Assembly (NCBI GenBank): GCA_951640195.1
Contig: OX621169.1
Coordinates: 620,001 to 684,000 of the forward strand
Origin: Porpolomopsis calyptriformis
Taxonomy: Eukaryota > Basidiomycota > Agaricomycetes > Agaricales > Hygrophoraceae
Direction: 5' to 3'
DNA length: 64,000 nt
The position numbers and the translations under genes were made by a program. Below are positions 42,696 through 53,759 of the stretch, piece after piece (position 1 is the first letter of the stretch; each line of letters starts with the position of its first letter). Under the pieces are notes generated by a model. It was given only the letters and a program-made list of their open reading frames with translations, was not told where the DNA came from and did no database searches.

Positions 42696-43626
42696 AGGAC
42701 TTCATATCCATGATCCTTCAACCATTTTTGAGCCTTCTTGCAGGTATGTTTGGAGTCATTGTCTTGTTGGAAGATAAAGTCTTCTAGGGTCTTGTCATAG
42801 AATTGGATAGTTTGTTGAAGCTCCTCCTCCAGAATCTTGACATAGAGGTCTCCATCCATTATTCCATCAATCTTGCAAGCATACCCAATCCCTTCCCAAG
42901 CCATGCAGCCCCACATCATGAGAGAACCACCTCCAAACTTCTTTGTCCCCTCTACTAGCCTATCACTCAAACCCTCCCCTGGCTTTTTCCATACCCATTT
43001 CCTACCATCTGACCCCAAGCGATTGATTTTGGTTTCATCTGACCACACTACCTTCTTCCAGTCCTCTATGGTCCAATCTTGATGCCTCAAAGCAAAGTCC
43101 ATTCTCTCCTTCCTATGCCTCTTAGTGAGTAAAGGTCTTTTCTTCTTCACCACAGCCTTCATCCCCACTTCTTTCAAGCCATTTCGAACAGTTTGGGAAG
43201 AGAGAGGTTGGTTAGTAACATTCCTAAGCATTTGGGTAACTTCCACAGCATTTTCAACCTTCCCAGAGCCAATAAGACGAATTGCATAGTGGATATTAGA
43301 GGTAGAAAGCTTTGAAGGATGTCCCCCAGAAGATTTGTGGAGATAAGGGCGATGCCTGGAGCATAGCCTGGAGATGGTAGCATTGGAAGCACCAGTTATG
43401 TCTGAGATTTGGTGACCAGAATAACCAGAATCAACAAGGGAGAGGATGTGATTGCAGTCAGCAGTAGAAAGGCTTTTCATGATGATTGTGGTCAAGTTCA
43501 ACTAGTTGTTTGGGTTTGTTTGTTACTGTTCAACACTCACATGATCCACAGGTCACTTTTGGAACCAAACATATCATAACAGTCTTCACTTATAAGTTAA
43601 AATATCATCTTTTCTAGATTTTAGTA

Positions 43627-43841
43627 CCTCAGCAAAACAACTGTTTCAATGATATCACCAGATTCAAAATAATATGTCTCTAGAGATACTACACTGACTG
43701 TAATGTTTATGGGCTCGTTTTGAACCCAGGATGAAGGGCTATCTTCTATAATATTCTTATAATTTCATCTATTTTATATCACAGGATATAATAACATCAA
43801 GTCAAACTTGCCAAACATTGAAACAGTTTTTTGGCCCACTG
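43627..43841 (-). repeat. Right TIR of the Tc1 element
   Basis: Mirror of the left TIR, from CCTCAGCAAAACAACTG to TTGGCCCACTG, with the same inner inverted copy of the outer motif. Confidence 0.85.
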
Positions 43842-43843
43842 TA

Positions 43844-43990
43844 CCTCTTGCTCTTCAGGTGTTCGACCTTGGATTGTACCAGTCAATGTGATAGCAATTG
43901 TATCGGCATTTTGAAGGCATTGGGTGCACTACACATTCTTGTTTGAGTTGTTATTCCTATACAAGGATCCATCTGTGAAAAAATGTTCCC
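43844..43990 (-). pseudogene. hAT transposase, N-terminal exon fragment
   Basis: The minus strand encodes a BED/C2HC-like start, with DGSLYRNNNSNKNV and CTQCLQNADTIAITLTG followed by GRTPEEQEV, and then meets the Tc1 right end. The reading continues on the far side of Tc1 at 35368 through an intron-like GTGTGTAC...TATAG segment. This proves the Tc1 insertion lies within the hAT gene. Confidence 0.6.
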
Positions 43991-45118
43991 ATGACCAGTG
44001 GCTCATACTGAGGGAGACGACAAGATAAACTCAAGGAGTAAGATTGATATATTCCAACATACATGAGGAGTAGGCATAGGTAGAGTTATGTTTTGGGTAA
44101 GCACAGCTTTCTACCAAAAAAGGCTAACTGACTCTCGCCTGACTGTTGACTCTCAGTAAAAACGAAAAGTTGAATTATTGTCATATATAGTTGGTAAAAA
44201 GTCAGAAACGACTGATGGGCGACTAAATGTCAATTTTGGCAACGCGATTTAGTCAGGTTAGTCGTATCGAGTTAGCATTGGCATTACAGATCTGATAGAA
44301 CCAAGCGAAAGTCAGTGTAAAAGTCACTTAAAAGTTGGATAGTAGTTGGATAGTAGTCACTCAAAATCTTACAAAAATTGCGAAATATATATATATATTG
44401 CATGCATAGAGGGTACTATCATTCCAAGCACTCCCCACTCGTAGCACCAGGATTGGCCACTACCTCTGTTGTCACAATAACGAGCCTGAAGCCCTATACA
44501 TTGATCCTTCACAATCCCAAGAACTAGCTTACGTAGATACTTGTTAGAAAGAGGCAGAACATGTTAGAGACCCTCCATACAATGGATGCAGAGATACCAG
44601 AACCAAGGGTATAGCCATTCGAGAAGCTCGTCCAGCAGAACCACAATGAGCACAGCACAGATGATAAACAGATCCACAGTGAGCGCGGCAGAGACAAGAA
44701 GATAAGACAAGGAGACAGACTCCAGCACCGAGACTGCAGGGTTGTAAAGGCCAGTGGGGGTGCAAACAGTGGCTTAGGCTAAAGGGATAATAAGTGGGGA
44801 AATGAGAAATGACTTGGAACAAAACGAACCAACATATGACTGCAGTTGAGGGCAGGTCTAGATGACACTTAACGAAAAAATTTCAATCATATTCTTGACT
44901 GAAGTTGACCAAACATTGACTAAACGTCGACTGAGTGTAGACTAAGTTTGATGGCAATTATTGGTATCCAAAATGATGACTAGATATCAACTAAACTCAG
45001 ACTATTAACTCACCAAGTTGACTTCCGTTTTTACTGAGGTTGACTAGTCAGTCAGCCTTGCATAACTCTCTTGACTTGACTACAGTGACCCGGGGTCAGG
45101 CTGACTTGTACATCACTG
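43991..45118. other. 5' part of hAT element, non-coding
   Basis: No gene is seen. Many TTGACTA / TGACTAAA motifs at 44110-44360 and 44880-45060 look like hAT subterminal repeats. Confidence 0.4.
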
Positions 45119-45221
45119 AATACTCGTGAGTGCAGAATACAGTGACGAAATTACTACTTATCATTGATTTTACTTCCCATAGTGTCATGTGATGCGGCAA
45201 AACTTTTTGTTCCCGACTGTA

Positions 45222-45952
45222 CAGTCATGTGACAAAAGTATTTGCATGCCTCTAGAGGTAATGATCCATAAGTCCTTATATAATTATTTATTTGCTTTAA
45301 GATATAGACAAAATCTGTAGTAAATAGATTATCTATATCTTATTCCCTGTGACCAGCCAAATTAGACAAAAGTTGCAACTGGCAGACTGAAAACACAAAT
45401 GGGCTTTTTAGGAAATCTCTAGTAGAAAGCTAAGGGATAGGATTCAATCTAAGGTTAATTAGTATGGAATGTAGCCCAAATAATTCTCTTCAAGTTTGCT
45501 TATGACCTCATTGAAATCCCAGCAACAGTTGACCTATTAGAGACTTTACAAAATGTTCCATATTTAGTAATTTTGAGTGTAGCATACCCCTGAATCACAC
45601 CAAGGGTAGTTAGAGTGCCTCCAGACCACCAACCATTGAGTGGATTTCCTTTTGATTATAAACAAACTTCTAGAGAATTATACAAGCTATATTTCACACT
45701 AATTAACCTTAGGCTGAATCTTACTCCTTCATTTTCAATTTAGGCAACTTTATTAAAAAGATCATTTTTTATTTCAAGTTTACTGAATGCAATTCTCATT
45801 GTATTTATTAGGTCACAAGGGATGAAAGGTAGAGAATGCCAATCACTACAAATCCTCTCTATATTACAAGCTAGGGTAATTTGTTTCTGGGGAGTTACTA
45901 GCTATTGACATGAAAATATACAGAATGCCCAAATACTTATGTCACCTGACTG
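45222..45952. mobile_element. 731-bp Tc1-type MITE
   Basis: Flanked by TA (45220-45221 and 45953-45954). TIRs start CAGTCATGTGACAAAAGTAT on the left; the right end read inward is CAGTCAGGTGACATAAGTAT. No transposase coding remains. The TIR resembles the start of the Tc1 element at 63459, which may supply or have supplied transposase. Confidence 0.85.
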
Positions 45953-45954
45953 TA

Positions 45955-46462
45955 CAGTCCAAAGACAGGTTTTGTTGATGCTATGCTCCAGATCTACTCA
46001 CACATTCCATCTGAAATCCCCAGGGTCACAGTGGAATCACCCGATTTTCAAATTGGTAGGCTATCAATCACTTGTGCGAGGATGTCCAACGATGTTTGCA
46101 TTCAAGTTTCCAAAAAGGAAATGTGGGATTTCCCGGAAGAGATTCTTTCGTCATACAAAAATGCAATATAATCCCTCGGAATAACCACACCACGGTTTAA
46201 CGGAATTCCTCATCCAATGTCAGTCCCTCACAGAATCTCAACAGCCAGGCCGTCCCATCGTTTGAAGGTGTCCAAGTCTTACATTTAGGACTTTTAAGGG
46301 TTGGTAACGCACGTTCATACATTTAATTTATACTCATCATCATTATTCCAGGCGACTTGACTCTTTGCGGCACTCTCAGGGCGGCCCAGCTCATACTTAA
46401 ATCGCACCGTGCTACCGACGCCACTACCACTCGTTTTTTCCCCTCCTTCCATCCTTTGCAAC
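45955..46462. other. Intergenic region upstream of the RBR gene
   Basis: No coding sequence supported; it should hold the RBR promoter. I see no clear TATA box. Confidence 0.4.
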
Positions 46463-48446
46463 ATGGGCAATTTCGTGAGCAATAGGTCAGCATCCTTCAT
46501 TTTTTCTCCATCAGCCATCCACTCACATTCCTCACCTCTCCCCGAAGCGGCACATTTGAGCCTCCGGGTGCCAAGACCGTCTCTTCATATGTAATCCAGC
46601 TTGAAAAAGAAAACGACCCCCGTTGGATCGCACTCAGAGTTGCCCAGTTGAGGGCTGAGAAAGCAGAACAGGCTGCTTCTCAACTCCCCACACGTGCGCG
46701 CTTTTAACTAAAATAGAGGCGTTATATCTCACTGACATTGTCTTCGTTCAGCTAAACCTAAACGTACAAAGTGCTCCATCTGTAAAAGTTATGTCGTCCT
46801 CACCGTGAACCCTTGGCAGCTCACGAGAGGGTATGACCCATTCATCCTGCCTACGTTAGATAGCGTGTATTAACATACTTCCCTCGCTCAGTGATTTGCT
46901 TGCCGCACAAATCTCCGACGACTCCGATGCAGAATCCGACACCGATGCCGCTCGCGCTGGCGCTACAGGAAAGGGAGAAGAAAAGAGACAGTCCAAATTG
47001 GAAAAACGCGGCATCCAGCTAAGACCTTGCACTCACGTCTTCTGCGGTGTGAGTGTTCATTTTTTGCCCCCCAATATCGTTTCCCTCTTACCTCTCCGCC
47101 CCTGATCATTACCAGGCCTGCCTCGCACAATTCATCTACACCAACCTTCATATCCCATTCGACCCATCCTCATACGGTACCAAGCTTCCCCCGTCACCCA
47201 CAGCCCTTCTCGGCGACAAACTTGACTTCCCGATGGGCTGTCCTGTCGGTTTTTTTCCCTCCCTCACTGACTCGAACGATTCCTTTCGGCTGACTCGTCT
47301 CGATCTAGTCGTGCCAACCCAAGCTAGGGGAGCCGATTGCCGAAATTAGTGACACGACGGCCCGATTGGTGTTGGGGGATGGAAATATGGAAGAATGGCT
47401 GTACGCTCGGTTCCTCTCCACGCTGGTGATCATATATTGGTCTGTCCCTCCTCTTCTGTCGGCGGATTACCTGATGCCATTTCTTTTCCCTCTAGCCCTC
47501 ACAAAAATTGCAATGAACCCTTTGACGAGAGGGATATAGCACCTGCCCCCGAAGGTGTTTCTCACTACGAGTCTTTGGTCCAGGTCAGTTCACCCTTCCC
47601 CTCGCAATGGAAACCCCATTAAGCCGATTCTTCGTCTGTCGTTGTTCAGTGTCCACGATGCCGAAAGTCTTTGTGTAAATCTTGCAAGGTGCCCTGGCAT
47701 CAGAGTGTGTCTGTTTCCATTTCTTCCCGTCTCCCCTGACCGAACGGGTGTTTTGCAGAACTTACGTGTCAGGAGTACCAAGCGCTCCCCATAACTGAAC
47801 GAGCGCCTGAGGATCTTGCGTTAACGGAGCTGGCCAAACAAGAGAGGTGGAAAAGATGCACCAAGGTTGGCGTGATTCGTTTGAATATGTCGTCATTGTG
47901 TATTGAATTTTTTTTGGTTTTCTTTTGTAGTGCGGCGCTATGGTTGAGCTCAAGGTGAACCTTTTTTCTTCCTTGTTCGTGATTATATTGCTGACGGTGT
48001 CTCTCGTGCAGTACGGGTCTAAGTAAGCTCATCGAAATACTCGGTTGCAGACTTGATCTGACGAATTCGACACTATCCTTTAGCCACATCACGTAAGTCC
48101 TTTCCTGTGGGGAGATTTTCTAAAACTGAATCGACTCCTGGTTCTCTAGTTGCAAGTGCAAGCATCATGTACGGCTTCCCATTTCTGTCGTAGATTTTTA
48201 TCTCATACGACCTTTTTTCAGTTCTGCTATACTTGTGGGGCCGATTTCCAAGTTTGTCTCCCTCTCTCTGCGTGCCCAAGGGTTTCCTATTCGCTGAACT
48301 ATTCTCCAGTACAAAAATGGCAGGTATCGCTGCCTAGGTGGTGAGTCTCCATACAATCTATCTGACTCGGAAAATATAATGATGTCCATTACACAGGAAA
48401 CGGTTGCAAAATCTGGGACGAAAATGCCTTATTAGAAAGACCTTGA
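46463..48446 (+). CDS. RBR (RING-between-RING) E3 ubiquitin ligase, 362 aa, 16 exons
   Basis: RBR ligases take ubiquitin from an E2 onto a RING2 cysteine and then pass it to a target. Exons: 46463-46485, 46548-46693, 46752-46830, 46891-47048, 47116-47243, 47309-47439, 47496-47583, 47650-47704, 47759-47865, 47931-47954, 48012-48022, 48084-48092, 48150-48168, 48222-48251, 48310-48340, 48397-48446. All junctions are GT-AG and the total is 1089 nt, exactly 363 codons. Domains: KCSICKS with CTHVFCGACLAQF and GCPSC (RING1), CPHKNCNEPF with CPRCRKSLCKSCKVPWH (IBR), and RWKRCTKCGAMVELKYGSNH then ITCKCKHHFCYTCG (RING2, catalytic Cys in ITC). Odd points: exons of 24, 11, 9, 19, 30 and 31 nt encode RING2, and the usual GCNH is GSNH. 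Start chosen because exon 1 joins in frame. Confidence 0.88.
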
Positions 48447-48955
48447 ACAGATTTTATTCCGGTCCGAGATTTTCATCAATTTGGATGTTTTTTTTTGCGT
48501 TCTAATCTTTTTTGTAGACATTCCACCGCTTCCGTTTTTGACATTCCGGAGTTTCCATTTTTGATATTCCAGCGTTCCGGTTTCTCCATTCTCCCCCCCC
48601 CTTCCCATTGGACAACAAACCCTGGGCTATCACGTATACCTCCAACCCACTCCTCGATCCCTTGTTGTATCTGTGTCATCTTCAAAGTCCTTCCTTGGGC
48701 GTGTTGTCAAGTTGAATTCTTTTCTCATGTATTTTTTAATACCGTACACTCTATCTGGATTACTGTTACGTGCTTTTTTTGTTCCGTCTTTGTTTCCTCC
48801 ACGTTTCTTGTTTTGTTCTGGTCCTCGATCGTTAATGTATTTTTTCGTTTTCATGGTCTTGTTGATAAGTTCACCAAACGCGAAATATATTACATAAGAC
48901 TGTCCCCTCAAAAGCTGTGCAAAGTACTTATTGATATCTGTTCGTGTTCTCCATC
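48447..48955. other. Intergenic region between RBR and NACHT-WD40 genes
   Basis: T-rich and C-rich, no gene supported. It contains the 3' end of the RBR gene and the promoter region of the NACHT-WD40 gene. Confidence 0.45.
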
Positions 48956-51900
48956 ATGAGCAGCACGCCTCAACCTACTCAGGTCCACGATAGCACGATC
49001 AACCTTTCTGGGCGTGATCAGTACAATGCCAGCAACCAAACCTTTATTAATAATGTCTATTTCCAAGGTGTGTTTACTGCCCAGCCTGGACGGTGATTTC
49101 ATCTGTCGATGCAGTCGTAAAAACCGATATGTGCGCTGAAAATAACTGAATCATTCTAGGTGAACGACCCCCGCATGCTCCATATTCTCCTTTCAACTGC
49201 AAAGATCGAGTGCGATGTTTGGAAGGGACAAGAACCGAGATTCTTGATCGGATTTTTCGCTGGATTGGTATTGGTGATTCACGACCCGACGGTGATCCTG
49301 TTCCAGACAGAGAGGACAATACCGTTGGGGCGGATACTTGCGTGTTTTGGATCAACGGATCGGCTGGGACTGGAAAATCAACGATTGCTTTCACCGTTGC
49401 CGAGGAGTGTAGCACGCATCGTGTGCTTGGCGCGAGCTTCTTCTGCTCGCGAGACGATGCGGATTGCAGCAATCCGAATCTGATCTTCACCACTATTGCC
49501 TACCAGCTCGGGAACTTCATCCCTTTATTTGGAGCTGCGGTGAGTCGTGTTATGGAATCAAATCCAGATATTGGATATACCACACCTCCATACCAACTTC
49601 AAGAACTCATCATAAAGCCCCTTCACACCCTCAGAAACTTGATCTCTCCGTGCGTTGTTGTGTTGGATGCACTTGACGAGTGCAAAGAGGTTGGGATGAC
49701 CTCAGTGATCTTATCATCACTCTCTCGTCATGTCGACGAACTGTTCCCATTGAAGTTCTTGGTGACAAGTCGGCCAGAAAGCCATATTACCGCTGTCTTC
49801 AAATCAAGTAAATTAAACCCTGTCACTCGGCGATGCGTTTTACACGAAGTGGAATTAGCTGTCGTCGAGACCGATATCAAACACTACCTGTCGACGGAAC
49901 TCGCTTCAACTAGAGAGGCCTATCAGATCGAAATTGAATGGCCCTCTACAGAAGATATCTATTCCTTGACACAGATATCCTTTGGACTCTTCATCTTTGC
50001 ATCAACTTCTGTCAGATTCATTCAAGATCGAAACTATTGTGACCCGGAAGGTCAACTTGGTCGTCTCCTATGTAATGCACCCACAGCAACAGAAGATTCA
50101 TCTCCGCATTACAACCTCGATCGGTTATACGACCAAGTGTTGAACAACGCCTTTCCTAACATATCCCCTACTCTTTCGAATCGACTGAAGATGATTCTAG
50201 GCACGATCGTTCTTCTCCGGGACCCCCTTTCGCCAGTTTCCTTGGCACGGTTACTAGACGTTCCACAACGTACAGTGGGTATGACACTGCATCATCTTCA
50301 CTCGGTTATCATGGTGCCAGATGATGACAGCCAAGTGATCCGAACACTCCATCCATCCTTCTTTGACTTCATAACGAACTCAGCTCGATGCCAGAATCCG
50401 AAATTTATTGTTAACTCTGCAAGCCAGCACACTCTACTTGCGCGTGCTTGTCTTGATGTTATGAAAGGGCTGAAGCGAGATATCTGTGGAACTAGAAAAC
50501 CCTCGTTGTTTAATAACGAGGTGGACGACCTTCTGACACGTGTCGCGACCTGCATCCGACCCGAACTGCAATATGCATGTCGTCACTGGGCTTGGCACCT
50601 GTCAAACGCCATCCTTGACAATCTTGTCGATCCCGTGAACCAGTTTTGCTCGAAATATCTATTGTACTGGGTTGAAGCACTGAGTCTGACGGGAGACCTT
50701 CGAAATGGCCTTGTTGCGTTGGGTGTGGCCCAACAGGCCATTACTGTTCGTTATTTCTCTTCACATTAATGCGCAAAACTGATCGAATTCGATAGAAAGC
50801 AGGCACGGACATGACTGATACAATGATTTTACTTCGCGATTGCGAACGGTTTACCCTCGAATTTTTCTCGATCATCAGTATCTGTTCCCTTCAAGTATAC
50901 CACTCTGCGCTATTGTTCACTCCCGAAGAAGCTCCAATTAAGAAGACGTATAGAAGAGAGTTGGACATCCCAATAGAAGTGTACAATGGATTGGAAGAGA
51001 GATGGAATTCATGCATGCGGACGATAGAAGGACATTCTGATTTGGTAAAATCGGTCGCATTTTCCGCTGATGGCACACGTATTGTTTCCTGTTCTTTCGA
51101 CAAAACTGTTCGGCTGTGGGATGCAGTCAGCGGTGCGCATCTGAACGCTTTCATAGGACATTCCGATTCGGTAAACTCGGTCGTATTTTCCCCCGATGGC
51201 ACGCGTATCGTTTCTGGATCCCACGACGAAACTGTTCGGCTGTGGGACGCAGCCAGCGGTGCACATCTAAACACTTTCATGGGACATTCCCGTCGTGTAA
51301 GTTCGATTGCATATTCCCCCGATGGCACACGTATCGTTTCTGGATCTGACGACGGTACCGTTCGGCTGTGGGGCGCCGTAAGCGGTGCACATCTAAACAC
51401 TTTCAAGGGACATCTAGACTCGGTATATTCGGTCGCATTTTCCCCCGATGGCGCGCGGATCGTTTGTGGATCCGACGACAAAACTATTTGGCTGTGGGCC
51501 GCGGCGAGCGGCGCACATCTGCACACTTTTATGGGACATACTCGTGGGGTGTCTTCCGTCGGATTTTCTCCCGATGGCAAGCGTATCGTTTCTGGGTCTT
51601 TCGATATAACTATTCGGCTGTGGGACGCACTGAGCGGCGCACATCTGAACACTTTCATGGGACCCTCCAGTTCGGTTTATTGCGTCTCGTTTTCCCCCGA
51701 TGGCACGCGGCTCGTTTCTGGATTCTCGGATGCATCTGTTTGGCTGTGGGACGCAGTGAGCGGCGCACATCTGAACACTTTCGTGGGACATTCCGACTTC
51801 GTAAATTCGGTCGTATTCTCTCCCGATGGTACGCGTATCGTTTCTGGATCCGCAGATCACACTGTTCGGCTGTGGGACACAGTCATCGGCCCACATCTAA

Positions 51901-52823
51901 ACACTTTCAAACGGCATTCCAGTTTGGTACATTCGGTCTCATTCTCCCCCGACGGCACCCGTGTCGCTTCGGGATCCTATGACGAAACCGTTCAGCTGTG
52001 GGACGCGGTGAGTGGGGCACATCTGAATACTTTCGTGGGACACTCCGGTGAGGTGTATTCGGTTGCGTTTTCTCCTGATGGCACGCGTATCGTTTCTGGA
52101 TCCAGAGACCATACCATTCGACTGTGGGATGTAGTCAGCGGTGCCCATCTGAATACTTTCATGGGACATTCCAATCTGGTCATTTCGGTCTCATTTTCCC
52201 CCGATGGCACCCGTATCATTTCTGGATCCTCCGACTGTACTGTACAATTATGGGATGCGGTAAGCGGCGCACCTCTGAACACTTTAATGGGACATTCCAA
52301 TGTTGCAAAATCAGTCACATTTTCCCCCGATGGCACGCGTATCGTGTCTGGATCCGCCGACTGTACTATTCGGCTGTGGGATGCAGTGAGTGGTGCTGAT
52401 CTGAACACTTTCATGGGACATTCCGGTTCGGTCGATTCAGTCGCATTTTCTCCTGATGGCACGCGTATCGTTTCTGGATCTTATGACAAGACTGTTCGGC
52501 TGTGGGATGCATTCAGTGGTGCACATTTGAACACCCTCGAAGCGTATTTCATCAATGTTGAATCAATCGCCCGATCTTGTAGTTCATCCGGAAACTCGTT
52601 CTCTTCCCGTGGCCTAAACCCAACCAGTCCAATATTTGGTTACATTGCAGACGACGGCTGGGTGCATTCCCTCACCCTGGATCGACGTATTTGTTGGGTC
52701 CCGCTCTCTCGCAGACCGGAGAGTTTGGCTGTAAACGGAGCTCGTGTAGTATTTGGTACAAAAGATGGCCGTGTTATTATCCTTGATTTTACAGGCATGG
52801 ACGTCTATTTCCGTAACCTCTAA
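48956..52823 (+). CDS. NACHT-WD40 (NLR-like) protein, 1241 aa, 3 exons
   Basis: Fungal NLR-type signalling NTPase. Exons 48956-49067, 49160-50745 and 50796-52823 (GT-AG introns of 92 and 50 bp; total 3726 nt, 1242 codons). A short N-terminal segment with INLSGRDQYNASNQTF precedes the NACHT domain: P-loop GSAGTGKST (about residue 105) and Walker B VVVLDALDEC (about 200), with a helical linker to about 640. Then come twelve WD40 repeats of exactly 42 residues (51030-52541, residues 645-1148), nearly identical to each other (core FSPDGTRIVSGS and RLWDAVSGAHLNTF), and a non-repeat C-terminus of about 93 residues. The repeat domain should form a beta-propeller that senses a ligand. Related genes include the het-d/het-e class for non-self recognition; the role here is inferred. 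No stops. Confidence 0.93.
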
Positions 52824-53759
52824 CTTTTCCTAGCTCACCGTTCTATACCCTCGCGGTTGAGGACTTTCTGTTGTCTCTTAAGTTTGTTTGTCTGGCTTTT
52901 CAGGACATTATTTTCTCGTTTATGCGTTTCTGGGCGCACGCTTTAGATACCTTTTTTATATGAATACCAGCACCTATTGCCTCGAGCAGATGTCTGATGA
53001 GCCTTTCTTCGCAATAAACGCGCTAGAAGAAAATGAAAAACAAAATAAAAATACTCACCATGCTAACCGTCAGCCTTTCCATCCCTGTATCGTTACTCCC
53101 CTTCATCCACAGATGTGAGGTCTCCGGAAGAGGAATATGAAAACTCAGAACAAATACTTGCAAGATAATCTAGCAGCAAGGTTGAATCGGGTTACATTGT
53201 AAGAGGAAATGAGGATGAACCCACCTTCCTTGAGCTGTCATTTTTACCACTTGATTCAGGGACAAACGTTGAGGAAAGATAGGGAGGGTGATACTATTGA
53301 GACCGTCGTGTGGGATGGGATGCAGTCAGCATCACAGTCAATGGCAACAGCGATAAGGCAGTTTACTGCATCGAGATTGCGGTTCTTTTGTTTGGTGGAG
53401 GGAGGAACGAACGACGAACATGCCTTCTTCCCTAGGATAAATCCTTGCATTTGCATTCAAGCTCGCATTCTTCTTTTGTGGTCCATGATGATGGCGGAGG
53501 GGAGGCATTGAAAGATTCAAGAACGAGATGATGGGTTCAAGGGTGGTTGAATTTCAGAATAAATTGTTTGGTTCTCGGCTCGTGGATCTATGTTGCACAT
53601 ATCCCAGTCAATTACAAAGAGTGGTTAAGGTGCGTAAAGACAAACCTTTGTAGACACATCGTACACAAAATCCCATTAAATCCCATATACATAGCATGTA
53701 TTTAACAGAAGAGAGCAACAAAAAGCAATAACGATCTTACCATAAATCTAACACTTGGA
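52824..53759. other. Intergenic region, no gene supported
   Basis: Downstream of the NACHT-WD40 gene. Small ORFs are present but lack homology, introns or other support. Confidence 0.4.

Larger units (their letters stand above)
35600..43501 (-). pseudogene. Tc1/mariner transposase, otherwise intact, split by Gy-4
   Basis: N-terminal part 43501-42696 and C-terminal part 35836-35600. With Gy-4 and one copy of the 5-bp duplication left out, the frame is 1038 nt (345 aa) without a stop. It begins with a helix-turn-helix region (SGYSGHQISDITGASNATIS). Catalytic motifs are WSDETKIN (first D), FQQDNDSKHT (second D) and, after the insertion, QSPDLNPIEHLW (E), the DD34E pattern. Transposase acts in the nucleus on the TIRs at TA sites. 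Because the frame and TIRs are intact, this copy was probably functional until Gy-4 landed between the second and third catalytic residues. Confidence 0.92.
35371..43841 (-). mobile_element. Tc1/mariner transposon (1607 bp without Gy-4), nested in hAT
   Basis: Flanked by TA (35369-35370 and 43842-43843). Terminal inverted repeats of about 215 bp (35371-35585 and 43627-43841) start CAGTGGGCCAAAAAACTG. It carries one transposase gene interrupted by Gy-4. The hAT coding sequence continues on both sides. Confidence 0.93.
32312..45118 (-). mobile_element. hAT transposon, decayed, containing a Tc1 element
   Basis: Candidate ends CAGGGATGT (32312) and ACATCACTG (45118) are 8 of 9 complementary. Subterminal AGTCAGACTA / TTGACTAG-like repeats occur at both ends (32325-32390 and 44880-45060), as usual in hAT elements. 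I found no clear 8-bp duplication, so the ends are tentative. Inside lie the hAT transposase relic, a 211-bp solo LTR and the Tc1/Gy-4 nest. Confidence 0.5.

Noticed and set aside
47395..47794. Several 60-80 codon ORFs inside the RBR gene
   Set aside because: They read through introns in frames that do not match the RING and IBR motifs; the 16-exon model explains the region.
48540..48600. Repeated ATTCCGG/ATTCCAG blocks between the RBR and NACHT genes
   Set aside because: Three very short similar blocks (GACATTCCGGAG-like) only; too little to call a regulatory repeat.
50891..52462. Long antisense ORFs (up to 255 codons) opposite the WD40 repeats
   Set aside because: They are a by-product of the 126-bp repeats: a stop-free antisense unit repeats in phase. 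They have no start context, introns or homology.
53209..53511. 100-codon ORF downstream of the NACHT-WD40 gene
   Set aside because: No homology, no introns, and overlapping open frames on the other strand; treated as chance.
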